Below are positions 34,361-43,487 of a stretch of DNA of 64,000 nt, one piece after another (the stretch's first letter is position 1; each line of letters starts with the position of its first letter). The notes beneath the pieces were generated by a model. That model worked only from the letters and a program-made list of their open reading frames with translations, was not told where the DNA came from and made no database searches. Both the position numbers and the translations under genes were made by a program. This DNA comes from Methyloceanibacter sp. (GTDB lineage: Bacteria; Pseudomonadota; Alphaproteobacteria; Rhizobiales; Methyloligellaceae), in NCBI GenBank assembly GCA_018067145.1, contig JAGPVD010000071.1, positions 1 through 64,000 of the forward strand. Direction: 5' to 3'.

Positions 34361-34840
34361 TCATTCGCTCGCTTGGGCGGCTTCGTCCGCGCCCAAGGTA
34401 TCAGGCATGACTTTGTCGGAAGCGGCGGCGTCAGAACTGGCGCCGCCGGACTTAGCGCCGTCGGACTTAGCTTCACCAGACTTGGGCCGGCACGGAATGG
34501 CTTGCGCGAAGCATTTGCTATAGAGCCCCTGCACCACGCAGCTCACGCCACTGTCCTTGGCGGTGTCCCAAGTGGCTTCCGGATAGACCTTGATCGCCTT
34601 CTCGAGCCAAATCTTGCGCGCCGCATCCTCGGAATCATCCCGCGAATTGGAGAAGCCGGGTCCGCTGCCCGTCACCGGCTCCGCGGAGCATTCGGAATTG
34701 GCGAAGGGGTCCGACAACTCGCCGCCAGGCAGCATCGGCTGGGCCAGGGCCGGCAGCGCCAACAGGGCGACGGCTGCGGGCAATGCGAAGCGGCGGACGG
34801 TGCGAAGGACCGTGCGACGGGCTTTGGCGAAATTCGGCAT
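34361..34840 (-). CDS. secreted protein of unknown function with a two-cysteine domain
   Basis: 159 residues from ATG 34840 (MPNFAKARR); the frame extends 20 codons upstream but that part lacks signal-peptide character. Signal sequence about 17-35 ending PALAQ. The mature protein contains ARKIWLEKAIKVYPEATWD and KDSGVSCVVQGLYSKCFAQA, a domain seen in many alphaproteobacterial secreted proteins, then a low-complexity Ser/Gly/Lys/Asp tail. Function not recognised. Confidence 0.72.
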   Translation of the reverse strand: MPNFAKARRTVLRTVRRFALPAAVALLALPALAQPMLPGGELSDPFANSECSAEPVTGSGPGFSNSRDDSEDAARKIWLEKAIKVYPEATWDTAKDSGVSCVVQGLYSKCFAQAIPCRPKSGEAKSDGAKSGGASSDAAASDKVMPDTLGADEAAQASE

Positions 34841-35176
34841 AAGCAGACTTCTTCCCTGGATAAATTCGGGGCGGACCCAGTTTTCAAGGAGTCTTAGCAC
34901 AGAGTATTGCTTGGTTTGAAAGGGCCTCGTCTCTTTAGAATGGGGCTTGGCTAGTTGGCGGCGCCCCTCTCACCCCATCGTGAAATCGCCAAGATGGCGT
35001 GCTTTGACCTCGTCTTGGTATTAATGGGGCAATCGCCTCTTCACCTTTCGGGGTTACGTTTGGGCTTTCGACTTCGGCGATAAGGGCCGTATCGGGCCGC
35101 GAAAGAGTATGAGCACGGCCAGTTACGGGGCGACGCCTTCGCTTTCAAGGCCAGAAGACGCGGGGGCGTATTCGTT
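34841..35176 (+). other. intergenic region without recognisable gene
   Basis: 336 bases between divergently oriented small genes. I see no convincing coding frame, RNA gene or repeat. It should hold the promoters of the secreted-protein gene on the left and the lipoprotein gene on the right. Confidence 0.5.
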
Positions 35177-35464
35177 ATGTGGAGGGCTGGCGTCTTGCTT
35201 TTGGCAGCGTGTCTGCTCGGCTTGCCGCTCTCGGCTTGCAGCCGCTCCAAAGCGCCGGATGTCGACTTCACGCCGACCCGGGCGGTGGAAGAGACCCCAG
35301 ACCCCAAAGCCAAGCTCAAGGAAGATGAAGAGGCGTGCACCGACGACGCCCGGCGGAAGGGCATCTCCTCAGTGACGCGCATCCTTTTGCTCCGGGGCAA
35401 GATCTCGAAATCCGATTACGTCTCCTGCATGAAGGAGCGCGGCTACGACGTCCCCGACGAATAG
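35177..35464 (+). CDS. small lipoprotein of unknown function
   Basis: 95 residues with a signal peptide and lipobox LSAC (Cys21). The mature part is charged and contains CTDDARRKGISSVTRILLL and SCMKERGYDVPDE, two cysteines framing a helical segment. MKERGY near the C-terminus is common in small alphaproteobacterial lipoproteins. Nothing more can be said about its role; it precedes a penicillin-binding protein gene by 158 bases in the same direction. Confidence 0.75.
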   Translation: MWRAGVLLLAACLLGLPLSACSRSKAPDVDFTPTRAVEETPDPKAKLKEDEEACTDDARRKGISSVTRILLLRGKISKSDYVSCMKERGYDVPDE

Positions 35465-35622
35465 GACGGATTATCCCCATTGGTTAACGAGGGTGCTGTA
35501 GCCTTAGATTCTCTATAAAACGCCGCAATCTGGGTGTAGGTTGCGGTCGAAACTGACCCTTTAAGACGGGCGGGTTTGGTGTGCCTGTTCGTTTGGAACA
35601 GCAGCGAGAGGTCGAGGTTTAA

Positions 35623-37917
35623 GTGCGGGATTTTCTTCAAGGTAATCACCGCGGCAAGCTCATCGACTGGCTGAAGATCGATTCCTGGATCGATTCCGGC
35701 CTCTACGGCGCTTGGATTGGATTCCGCGACTGGTGGAGTTCCTATTCCTCGTTTTTCGGCCGTTTCGAGGTCAAAGGCTTTGTCCGCGCCTGCAACGAGT
35801 TGGCCTGCGAAGCCTTGAGCTTGGCCGTGGTCGGTTTCCTGGTGTTGCTCACCTTTGCGCTACCCGCCTTCGAGATCGCCCAAGGCAAGATCAACCTTTC
35901 GGATGAGTTCAGCGTCACCTTCCTCGATCGCTACGGCAACGAGATCGGCAAGCGCGGCCTCCTGCGCGATGACTCGGTGCCGCTTGAGGAGATCCCCGAC
36001 CATATGATCAAGGCCACGCTGGCCACCGAGGACCGTCGCTTCTTCGACCATTTCGGCATCGACGTCATGGGCACGCTCCGAGCTTTGGCCGAGAATGCTC
36101 GCGCCGATTCGGTGGTGCAAGGCGGTAGCTCGCTCACCCAGCAGCTCGCCAAGAACATGTTCCTGACGCCCGAGAAGGCGTTGTCGAGAAAGATCAAAGA
36201 GGCGTTCATCGCCATCTATCTCGAAAATCACTACACCAAGCCTGAAATCCTCAAGCTCTATTTCGACCGCGCTTATCTCGGCGGCGGCTCTTATGGGGTC
36301 GAGGCCGCGGCCCAGTATTATTTCGCCAAGTCGATCCGCGAAGTGACGCTGTCGGAGTCAGCGATGCTGGCCGGCATGTTCAAGGCGCCGACGCGCTACG
36401 CACCGCACGTCAACCTCGCCGCCTCTCGTGCGCGCGCCAATGAGGTGCTGAGCAACATGGTCGAGGCTGGCTATTTGAGCGAAGGCCAAGTCTATGGCGC
36501 CCGGTTGACGCCTGCCAGGATCGTCGGGCGTGGCGACCTCAAGACCCCCGACTATTTCCTCGATTGGGGCTTCGAAGAGGTGCGACGGCTGATGCACGGC
36601 AAACCAAACCGCATCGTCGTCGCCCGCACGACCGTGGATCTCGGTTTACAGAGAGCCGCCGAGGACGCGCTTGAGGGCACCATCGAAAAATTTGGCAAGT
36701 CCCGCAATTTCAACGCCGGCGCCTTGGTCTCAATGGAGATCGACGGTTCGGTGCGCGCCATGGTGGGCGGCAAGGACTATGGCCAAAGCCAGTTTAACCG
36801 TGCAGCGCACGCCTATCGGCAGCCTGGCTCCTCGTTCAAGCCCTATGTCTATCTCACGGCGCTCGAGAACGGCTTCACCCCTGATACGGTCGTGAGCGAC
36901 GGCTATGTCAGTTGCGGCCGCTGGTCGCCGAAGAACTATTCCGGCGGCTTCAGGGGACGCATGACGGTTCGAACCGCGCTCGCCAAATCGGTCAATACGG
37001 TCGCGGTGAAGCTGTCGCTGAAAGCCGGCCGTGAGAAGGTGCTCGCCAACATGCAGAAGATTGGCGTCAAGCATCTCAAGAAGACATGCTCGCTGGCGCT
37101 CGGCGACACCGGCATGACGCCGCTCCAGCATGTTGGCGGCTACGCGGTCTTTGCCTCCGGCGGCATCGAGGTGCGCCCCTACGGGATCGAGGAGATCCGC
37201 ACCCTTCCCGGCGAGCTATTGTATAACCACGACCGTGACGAGCCCCCGCGCAAGCGCATTTTCGAACGCAAGGTTGTGGAGCAGCTTAATTCCATGCTGC
37301 GGACAGTCGTAACCGCGGGCACCGGGAGACGATCGACGCTCGACTACACCAATAACGTCGGCAAGACGGGAACGAGCTCGGCCTACCGCGACGCCTGGTT
37401 CATGGGCTTCACCGGCCAGTACGTTACCGGCGTTTGGTACGGCAACGACGACTACACCCCCATGGCCCGCGTGACCGGCGGTAGCTTCCCGGCGCAGACC
37501 TGGAAGACCTATATGACCGCGGCTCACGACACCGACAACATCCCGCAGATCCCCGGTGTGGAGCTCCACCCTCGCCAAGTCGCCGAGCAGACGCGGATCG
37601 CCGCCGTCATGGCACAGAGCACGACAGCTGACTTGCCGGTGCCGCCACCGTCTGAGAACGTCAAGGACATGTCCGCGGCAACGCGCCATGTGCTGGAAAT
37701 GATCAGTGGCCTGCTCAAGGACGCACCCCGCCTGAACCCAAACAAAAAGGCTCGTCCGCGTCCCGCCGCGGCAGCGCCTGCCGCAGCTGCACAGCCGAAC
37801 TTAGCCTCAGCGATGAGTACCGATGAGAGCCCGCGTCCACGGCCCACACCCGCAGCCATTGCAGCGGGGGGTGCCGCTTCCGCTGAACAGACTGGCAGCG
37901 CGCCTGTTCCACAATAG
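35623..37917 (+). CDS. class A penicillin-binding protein (PBP1A family)
   Basis: A 764-residue bifunctional peptidoglycan synthase. After a long cytoplasmic lead and one membrane helix (about 64-82), the GT51 glycosyltransferase domain shows ATEDRRFFDHFGID (Glu136), GGSSLTQQLAKNMFLTP and KEAFIAIYLE. The transpeptidase has SxxK in QPGSSFKPYVY (Ser403), SVN in AKSVNTVAV and KTGTSSAYRDAWFMG. A Pro/Ala-rich tail of about 70 residues ends the protein. The start is a GTG with GAGG upstream. Together with DivJ and PleC in this window it belongs to growth and division, but no operon link is evident. Confidence 0.94.
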   Translation: MRDFLQGNHRGKLIDWLKIDSWIDSGLYGAWIGFRDWWSSYSSFFGRFEVKGFVRACNELACEALSLAVVGFLVLLTFALPAFEIAQGKINLSDEFSVTFLDRYGNEIGKRGLLRDDSVPLEEIPDHMIKATLATEDRRFFDHFGIDVMGTLRALAENARADSVVQGGSSLTQQLAKNMFLTPEKALSRKIKEAFIAIYLENHYTKPEILKLYFDRAYLGGGSYGVEAAAQYYFAKSIREVTLSESAMLAGMFKAPTRYAPHVNLAASRARANEVLSNMVEAGYLSEGQVYGARLTPARIVGRGDLKTPDYFLDWGFEEVRRLMHGKPNRIVVARTTVDLGLQRAAEDALEGTIEKFGKSRNFNAGALVSMEIDGSVRAMVGGKDYGQSQFNRAAHAYRQPGSSFKPYVYLTALENGFTPDTVVSDGYVSCGRWSPKNYSGGFRGRMTVRTALAKSVNTVAVKLSLKAGREKVLANMQKIGVKHLKKTCSLALGDTGMTPLQHVGGYAVFASGGIEVRPYGIEEIRTLPGELLYNHDRDEPPRKRIFERKVVEQLNSMLRTVVTAGTGRRSTLDYTNNVGKTGTSSAYRDAWFMGFTGQYVTGVWYGNDDYTPMARVTGGSFPAQTWKTYMTAAHDTDNIPQIPGVELHPRQVAEQTRIAAVMAQSTTADLPVPPPSENVKDMSAATRHVLEMISGLLKDAPRLNPNKKARPRPAAAAPAAAAQPNLASAMSTDESPRPRPTPAAIAAGGAASAEQTGSAPVPQ

Positions 37918-38037
37918 GCGTTCACCAGCTTCGCCCCATCGAAAGACGATGTCCGCTTGACCATCGCCCCACCAGACCTGCCGATAACGGACACTTCGAC
38001 GCACACCAGCCTGTGGCGCGAAGAGGGCAGCACGTCC

Positions 38038-38628
38038 ATGCGTGCGCTCGGCTACTTTATCGGCACGTTCGCCGTGGCCTTGATCCTTGGCATTGGCTCT
38101 GCCTGGTTCATGATCGAGCGCGGCTCACGGCTAACAACTGAGCGGTTCGGACCGTGGCAGAGCTGGCTCAGCGAAGGCAATCCCAACGCCGACCCCTATA
38201 CGCGAGCCCATCTCGCACGGAGCGGCCGGCTTCCCCTCACCTCCACTGTCGCCCGCTACTTTGTCGCGCGCACGGATGACGGAGGCCGCGGTCTAAGCTC
38301 AGGCTGCGAGTATTCGATTGTCGGCTCCGCGCTCAACGCGCGCTGGTGGTCCCTCGCGGTTTATGACGAATATGGCTCGCTGATTGCCAACCCCTCCAAC
38401 CGCTATAGCTTCAATAGCGAAGAAGCCATTCGGCGCGCCGATGGAACCTTTCGCGTCAATCTTTCCCGCCAAGCCCGGCCCGAAAATTGGCTGCCGGGCG
38501 GCGCCGGGCCGGACCGCGACCTCGTTCTGCTCTTGCGCGTCTATGGCTCTCGCGACACCGACATCAATGGAATTGGCCAGGTCCCGCCGGACCGCCTCCC
38601 GAAGATCAGGCGCGTACGATGCGAGTAA
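38038..38628 (+). CDS. membrane-anchored DUF1214 protein
   Basis: 196 residues from ATG 38038; a longer frame from 37957 adds 27 residues without similarity. One N-terminal helix (about 4-24) precedes a DUF1214 domain with ARYFVARTDDGGRGLSSGCE, WWSLAVYDEYGSLI, RYSFNSEEAI and VLLLRVYGSRDTD. DUF1214 and DUF1254 domains usually occur together, often fused in one large protein; here they are encoded by two overlapping genes. Probably periplasmic. Function unknown. Confidence 0.85.
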   Translation: MRALGYFIGTFAVALILGIGSAWFMIERGSRLTTERFGPWQSWLSEGNPNADPYTRAHLARSGRLPLTSTVARYFVARTDDGGRGLSSGCEYSIVGSALNARWWSLAVYDEYGSLIANPSNRYSFNSEEAIRRADGTFRVNLSRQARPENWLPGGAGPDRDLVLLLRVYGSRDTDINGIGQVPPDRLPKIRRVRCE

Positions 38629-39182
38629 GCCTCCCAGGACTCTATATCGCGCTCTGCGTCGTACTTGCGGGCCTGATCCACGTGGTTGCGGTGCTCACGC
38701 TGCCAATGCTGGCATCGCGTGATGCCCATGCGCGATTAGCCGCGTTGGGTCCAGCCAACACGATAATCCAGTTACCGCCAGCCGCGCCGGGTCGGAAAGT
38801 CATGCCGATGATGGCGCCTGATATTCGCTACGCTGTCTGCCGTTACGACCTGTCGAAGGGGCCGGTTCGCCTCAGGGCGCAGATCGCCGACGGGCTCTGG
38901 TTGATCGCGTTTTACACACCGCTCGGCGAAAATTTCTACGCGGTCGTGGGCGCGGACATGAAGCAGTCGGAAGTCGACCTGATTATCGCTACCGAGGACC
39001 AGACCGTCGCGGAAGTTGGCGTCGACTCGACGGAGGCGTTCGACAATGTCGTCGTTGTGAGTTCGCCGGTCGTCGAGGGAATTGCCCTGATCCGCGCGCC
39101 GCTCGCCGGACCGAGCCGTGGCCCCGCAGCCAAACGCGCGCTCGAGGCCACTTATTGTGGGACTCACAAGAGTTCGAGCTAG
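38619..39182 (+). CDS. DUF1254-type membrane-anchored protein
   Basis: 187 residues from ATG 38619, overlapping the DUF1214 stop by 10 bases. N-terminal helix (about 7-27), then a conserved region with PDIRYAVCRYDLSKGPVRL, LWLIAFYTPLGENFYAV and VVVVSSPVVEGIALIRAP. It corresponds to the short form of DUF1254 partners found beside DUF1214 genes in rhizobia. Overlap and shared topology suggest the two proteins act together in the envelope. It converges with a small gene on the minus strand, sharing four bases at the ends. Confidence 0.78.
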   Translation: MRVSLPGLYIALCVVLAGLIHVVAVLTLPMLASRDAHARLAALGPANTIIQLPPAAPGRKVMPMMAPDIRYAVCRYDLSKGPVRLRAQIADGLWLIAFYTPLGENFYAVVGADMKQSEVDLIIATEDQTVAEVGVDSTEAFDNVVVVSSPVVEGIALIRAPLAGPSRGPAAKRALEATYCGTHKSSS

Positions 39183-39379
39183 CCCTCAAGCGCGGGGCTT
39201 CTTCGGAGTGCGCGGCAACGGCGCCGGTTCGTCGATCCCGTATGCTGCGGCTCATCACTCAACGGCCGTTCGATTTTCACACCTGGGAAGATGATAATCT
39301 TACCCAGCAAACCATCGGGCGGTTGGTCGAAGTGGCTCGCAGCGTCGTCGGGCCGGTGGAATTCCAAGATGGTCGCCAT
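39179..39379 (-). CDS. small conserved-looking protein with IIFPGVKIER motif
   Basis: 66 residues: a MATILEFHRP start, a spacer and GKIIIFPGVKIERPL, a pattern I associate with short uncharacterised alphaproteobacterial proteins. The C-terminal part is basic and probably disordered. GGAGA precedes the ATG. No membrane segment or known fold is visible. Confidence 0.55.
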   Translation of the reverse strand: MATILEFHRPDDAASHFDQPPDGLLGKIIIFPGVKIERPLSDEPQHTGSTNRRRCRALRRSPALEG

Positions 39380-39420
39380 TCTAGGTCTCCACGGAGTACC
39401 GCGCCCCTAAGGGCACGATC

Positions 39421-39440
39421 ACGGGCGCCAATACGCCCGT
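39421..39440 (-). terminator. hairpin downstream of the DUF1491 gene
   Basis: ACGGGCG and CGCCCGT form a perfect 7-pair stem with a 6-base loop, about 50 bases after the DUF1491 stop on the minus strand. No T run follows. Possible 3' end for the divJ-side transcript, but it also lies in front of the gene at 39179-39379. Confidence 0.35.
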
Positions 39441-39490
39441 CGTGAATTAGGACCCGGCAAGGTTAACGAAGGCCTAACGAATCGACCCCT

Positions 39491-39838
39491 TCAGTCTTCG
39501 ACCGCGTCGTCACCGAGAAAGTGCCGACCCGCCCGGTCCTCCACCTCGACGATCCAGAGATCGGAATCGAACTCAAGCTGCCGCGCGAGATAGATGCTGG
39601 CTTCGCTCGAGACGACTGGCGACGCGCCGAGGCAGCGGACCCAACGCCGGTCCGTCTCGGCTCCGTCAAGCCCAGCCGGCGCCGGGCCGTAAAGGCAAAC
39701 GGTCCCGTCGAGCCGGTCGATGGAGACATAGATCGCGCCAGCCGCCCCGTCCCCGCGCCGCACGATCACCGCCGGGATGGCTTCGGCTTGGCAACGGCGG
39801 AGATAGGCCCCGACCCAGATCTCACTCTTCACACGCAT
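39491..39838 (-). CDS. DUF1491 family protein
   Basis: 115 residues with the DUF1491 pattern: VGAYLRRCQAEAIPAVIVRR, GAIYVSIDRLDG, LYGPAP and a C-terminal DLWIVEVEDRAGRHFL. No function is known. In several rhizobial genomes, as I remember, this gene sits at the edge of the GTA structural cluster, and here it lies on the upstream side of the GTA relics in the same orientation, with about 5.5 kb of other genes in between. It follows the peptidoglycan-binding gene by 23 bases. Confidence 0.85.
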   Translation of the reverse strand: MRVKSEIWVGAYLRRCQAEAIPAVIVRRGDGAAGAIYVSIDRLDGTVCLYGPAPAGLDGAETDRRWVRCLGASPVVSSEASIYLARQLEFDSDLWIVEVEDRAGRHFLGDDAVED

Positions 39839-39861
39839 GGGCGATGAGCCTAGCGCGAATT

Positions 39862-40554
39862 CTAAGGATTTGCGGCTGTCTTGGTGACGTCACGTCCACT
39901 CACCTTCTGAACCTCGTCCAGAAGCTCGGGCGTGATCCGCCCGGTCTCGGCGATGTCGTGGTCGCGCTGGAAAGCCTTGACAGCGTCCGCCGTTCTGGTG
40001 CCCCAAGCGCCGTCGATCGCCCCGGGCCTGTAGCCAAGTTCGGCGAGAACCTGTTGCACACCCAGCACCGTGACAGGCCCGGCGGCAGTCGCCGCAATCT
40101 TGTCAGGCGAAGGCAGGGAGCCTGTAGCTCCACCGGACATAACAGTGTGACCAAGCAAGATTTGGCGCAGCAGGTCGTCGCTCGGGAGCCCCGTCAACGC
40201 GATGCCCTCTTTGGTCTGAAAGGCCGAGATCGCGGCGCGCGTCTTGTCGCTCAAGCTGCCGTCCACCGCTCCCACATCGTAGCCCAAAGTAGCGAGCTCG
40301 CGCTGCACGGCCCTGACGACCAGCTGCGATTCACCCGCTCCAGGCTCTAAGGGTGGCAGGTCGGTGCTGACCGGTGCAACATTTACGGCGGACGTACCGG
40401 CTCGATCAGGCCGTGACATGGCCTGCGGCGGGGTCGCCGCCGCAGTGGCACCACCGTTCGGCTGACGCTCCTGAAGATAGAGCGCGTTATAGGTGATCGT
40501 TCCTGCGAGGCCGAAGAAGGCCAGGAACATCAGTCGCGCTGTGACTACACTCAT
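39862..40554 (-). CDS. peptidoglycan-binding protein with two PG_binding_1 repeats
   Basis: 230 residues: N-terminal membrane anchor (about 8-26), a Thr/Pro/Ala-rich linker, then two repeats of the peptidoglycan-binding fold (VQRELATLGYDVGAVDGSLS ... AISAFQTKEG and VQQVLAELGYRPGAIDGAWG ... AVKAFQRDHD). No catalytic domain is present, so it probably tethers or positions something at the cell wall. It lies 115 bases after divJ in the same direction. Confidence 0.88.
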   Translation of the reverse strand: MSVVTARLMFLAFFGLAGTITYNALYLQERQPNGGATAAATPPQAMSRPDRAGTSAVNVAPVSTDLPPLEPGAGESQLVVRAVQRELATLGYDVGAVDGSLSDKTRAAISAFQTKEGIALTGLPSDDLLRQILLGHTVMSGGATGSLPSPDKIAATAAGPVTVLGVQQVLAELGYRPGAIDGAWGTRTADAVKAFQRDHDIAETGRITPELLDEVQKVSGRDVTKTAANP

Positions 40555-40669
40555 TGGAACCAGTGACTGTTGAGAGTAAACGAAAGAGAAGCATGGCTCT
40601 TCTCCAGGAACATCTTGGCTGGCGAAACTGAAGAGAAGCTAAACAGGCGCCGTATCGCGATGACGCATG

Positions 40670-42448
40670 TCATGCTGCCGACACCTTCAACGGGTGCGAC
40701 GGCGCCTCGACCTGCTCGACCGGTGCATTGAGAGGCAGCGCGATCGTCGCGGTCGTGCCCTCGCCGAGCTTGCTCCTGAGTTCGAGGCTCCCGCCATGGA
40801 GACGGGCCAAGCCTTTCACCACCGATAGTCCGAGCCCAGTGCCCTCTTGGCCGCTGTCAGAAGAATTGTTCGCCTGGACGAAGGGGCGGCCGAGCTTCGG
40901 TAGGTCTTGATCGGCAATGCCGATGCCATTGTCGGCGACGGTGAACACGACGTCGCGGGCCTCGACATGCGCCGATACACGCACCCATCCACCGGGCTTG
41001 GTGAACTTGATGGCGTTGGCGATCACGTTGAGAAGAATTTGCTTGCAGGCACGATTGTCGGCCGCAAGTTTTGGAATGCCCGGCGCCACATCGACCTTGA
41101 GAGTTATCGAACTCTTTTCGGCTGTGTGCCGCATGAGATCGCAGCAGGAATTGATCAAAGAGGCGACGTCAAACAACTCCCTGACGATCTGGAACTTTCC
41201 GGCCTCGATCTTCGACATGTCGAGAATGTCGTTGACGACGCCGAGGAGGTGTTCGCCGCTTTCGTGGATGAGCCGTGCATAATCCCGATAGCGGGCCTCG
41301 CCGAGCGAGCCGTAGAGCTCTCGGTTCAGGACTTCCGAAAAACCAATGACGGCGTTGAGCGGCGTGCGCAGCTCATGACTCATACGCGCTAGGAACTGCG
41401 TCTTGGCCTGGTTTGCGCCCTCCGCGATGTCACGGGCCTTAAGCAACTCAGTCTCCCGCGCCTTGCGCCCGGAGATGTCTCGTATGATAGCAACGATGCC
41501 GGCATGATCGCGCTTGCCACGATCCGCACGCTGCGTGGAGCGGCACTGCATTTCCACCCAAGTATAAGTAGCCGCCTCGCCGCTTCCAGCCCGGCGCACC
41601 CTGAATTCCACGGAGAGCGACTCACTATTGGCCCGGCAGCGCGAGAGCGTTGTGAGGTAAGCAGGCCGGTCAGACACATGCACGCGCTCGAATAAACCAT
41701 CGCCGAGGAGTCTTCGCGTGGGCTCGCCAAGAAGCCGTTGTGCGGCCGCGGAGGCGAAGACCACACGGCCTTTGTCGTCGTGGCGCGTAACCAGATCGTT
41801 GGTTGCCTCGGCGAGCAACTGGTAGCGCTCTTCGCTAGCGCGAACGGCGCCCTCCGATTGTGCATGCACCAACTGAACGATCGCCACCAAGCCTGCGGCA
41901 TAGGCCATCGCCGAGGCGGCGCCAATGAAGACAAATACTGCCGGGGACAAGGCATATAATGCCGGCACGAGACCGAGCCCTGTGAGAACAGCAAGGACGC
42001 AGAGCCCAAGTCCCGCGGCTGCCGCCGACCAGACAACGGTGCGACGGTCTGTGGCGAGCGCCGCCTCAAGCGGCACCACGACCAACCACGGGAGCAGGCC
42101 CGATACGAGGCCGCCAGTCGCCCACGCGCAATATGTGACGAGGCCCGCGAAGTTCACGCCGGAAATCAATTGAGCGGTGGCGAGCCGTCCTGTCCGCGAC
42201 ACGAGGACAGCGATGGCGATTGGCGACAACAGCCAAAGAAATGCGATAGCGCCTAGAAGTGACGGCCTGCCGACCAGTGCGAGATAGATGGGAAAGACGC
42301 ACAGCGCGATGCCACCGCAGAGCAGGCGCGAAGCGATGAAGGACTGATGGCGAGCGGAAGTTAACGCGTCGCCGCGCGCCGAATGGTGGACTAACGAGCC
42401 AAGAGAAGTGGCTAGCCCACGTATAGTTTCACTACCAACCACGCGCAT
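40670..42448 (-). CDS. divJ: cell-cycle sensor histidine kinase DivJ
   Basis: 592 residues with about six closely packed membrane helices (38-195), one PAS domain (about 205-328), coiled coil, and transmitter [20 protein letters not shown] (His358), ILLNVIANAIKFT, DNGIGIADQDL and GTGLGLSVVKGLARLHGG. A multi-helix membrane sensor followed by PAS and this transmitter is the DivJ architecture. In Sinorhizobium divJ neighbours mucR, and here mucR lies 2.2 kb away with sufE between. DivJ phosphorylates DivK and PleD and is opposed by PleC, encoded at 13441-15741. The name rests on architecture and context. Confidence 0.8.
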   Translation of the reverse strand: MRVVGSETIRGLATSLGSLVHHSARGDALTSARHQSFIASRLLCGGIALCVFPIYLALVGRPSLLGAIAFLWLLSPIAIAVLVSRTGRLATAQLISGVNFAGLVTYCAWATGGLVSGLLPWLVVVPLEAALATDRRTVVWSAAAAGLGLCVLAVLTGLGLVPALYALSPAVFVFIGAASAMAYAAGLVAIVQLVHAQSEGAVRASEERYQLLAEATNDLVTRHDDKGRVVFASAAAQRLLGEPTRRLLGDGLFERVHVSDRPAYLTTLSRCRANSESLSVEFRVRRAGSGEAATYTWVEMQCRSTQRADRGKRDHAGIVAIIRDISGRKARETELLKARDIAEGANQAKTQFLARMSHELRTPLNAVIGFSEVLNRELYGSLGEARYRDYARLIHESGEHLLGVVNDILDMSKIEAGKFQIVRELFDVASLINSCCDLMRHTAEKSSITLKVDVAPGIPKLAADNRACKQILLNVIANAIKFTKPGGWVRVSAHVEARDVVFTVADNGIGIADQDLPKLGRPFVQANNSSDSGQEGTGLGLSVVKGLARLHGGSLELRSKLGEGTTATIALPLNAPVEQVEAPSHPLKVSAA

Positions 42449-42848
42449 TCCGGAGCGGGCATTTCCCGCTACGTCCCCGATTCTTATGAACCCGGATTAT
42501 TGGCGCGCGCACTTAAGGAAAGCATAAGGCGCCTCCTCGAAGGCGGCTGATCGGCTCCACAGCGAAGAGTCGCAAGCGGAGGCGGAGAGCGCGGCTCTTG
42601 ACTCAGCGCTTTGCCATTCGACCTCAATTCGAGACAAATTAACGAACAAATAATGATGAATCAGAAATTAACTATTACCGAATTCATAATGGAGAGATAC
42701 TTAGTATTGAATGAAATTATCGATTCAAAATTTTTCGAATGAAGTGAAGCTCCTTTATTTTATTTGCGCTGTATTGTGGTGATCTGCAGGGGAAATGCAG
42801 GGGCTAAATGTGGCCGGCAAGCCGCAGCCCGACAGAGAGGGTGAATCG
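42449..42848 (+). promoter_or_regulatory. AT-rich divergent control region between divJ and the DUF5330 gene
   Basis: About 400 bases; the stretch 42630-42770 is far more AT-rich than the surrounding genome. It contains TTAA-N7-ATAA (42639-42653), one base from the CtrA full site TTAA-N7-TTAA, and a near-palindrome ATTCAAAATTTTTCGAAT (around 42723-42740). AT-rich tracts of this sort are also preferred by MucR. Control of the DUF5330 gene or divJ by CtrA or MucR is possible. Confidence 0.4.
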
Positions 42849-43325
42849 ATGAAGTTTCTTCTTAAGTCCGTCTTTTGGTTGGTGCTGCTGCTCTTGCTGA
42901 TCCCGACGGACAAGGACCAGCAAAACCAGATTTATGGCACCGCACAGGCGGCGATGAACGACGTGGCAGCCTTCTGCACGCGCAATCCGCAGACCTGCGC
43001 CACGGGCCAAGACGCCTTTGCGGTGTTGGTGCAAAAGGCGAAATACGGCACCGATTTGGTGATGGGATTGGTTGAGGGTCGAAGCGCACCCCTCGGCAAT
43101 AGCCTGGCCCAGGACAGCCTGTCCCCGAACAACCCGCCCCAGAACAATGTCTTGCCCCAGGCCATTGACCCGCCTCAGACGGCGACTCTGCAGGGCGAAC
43201 CAAGCGGCGTTATGCCCGTCCCGGCGGCGCTGCCGCTGGAACCCGCGCCTTGGGACGACACCACGCCCCAAGACACGCTCAACTCTCAGGACCGCGATGC
43301 GGCCTGGGACGGACCGGACGCCTAA
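42849..43325 (+). CDS. DUF5330-type membrane-anchored protein
   Basis: 158 residues from ATG 42849 (MKFLLKSVFWLVLLLLLIPT), preceded by GAGAGGG. One N-terminal helix and a conserved FCTRNPQTCATGQDAF stretch (two cysteines), followed by a Pro/Asn/Gln-rich disordered tail. The MxFLL..FWL start and the C..NP..C segment fit the DUF5330 family of small rhizobial proteins. Function unknown. It follows an AT-rich control region. Confidence 0.75.
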   Translation: MKFLLKSVFWLVLLLLLIPTDKDQQNQIYGTAQAAMNDVAAFCTRNPQTCATGQDAFAVLVQKAKYGTDLVMGLVEGRSAPLGNSLAQDSLSPNNPPQNNVLPQAIDPPQTATLQGEPSGVMPVPAALPLEPAPWDDTTPQDTLNSQDRDAAWDGPDA

Positions 43326-43487
43326 TTTTGCCAGAGCGCGATCAGAACTAAATTCCTTGGCAGTCTCCCGCCTGCCAACAGCGCGCGTGGTTTGGGAAGG
43401 TCGCACCCTTTCCCTCCCAAGCTCCGCGCCCAATCCTTTTGACGCAGACCCGTCGCAGCCGCCGCAATTGACCTCTATATTGGTTCC

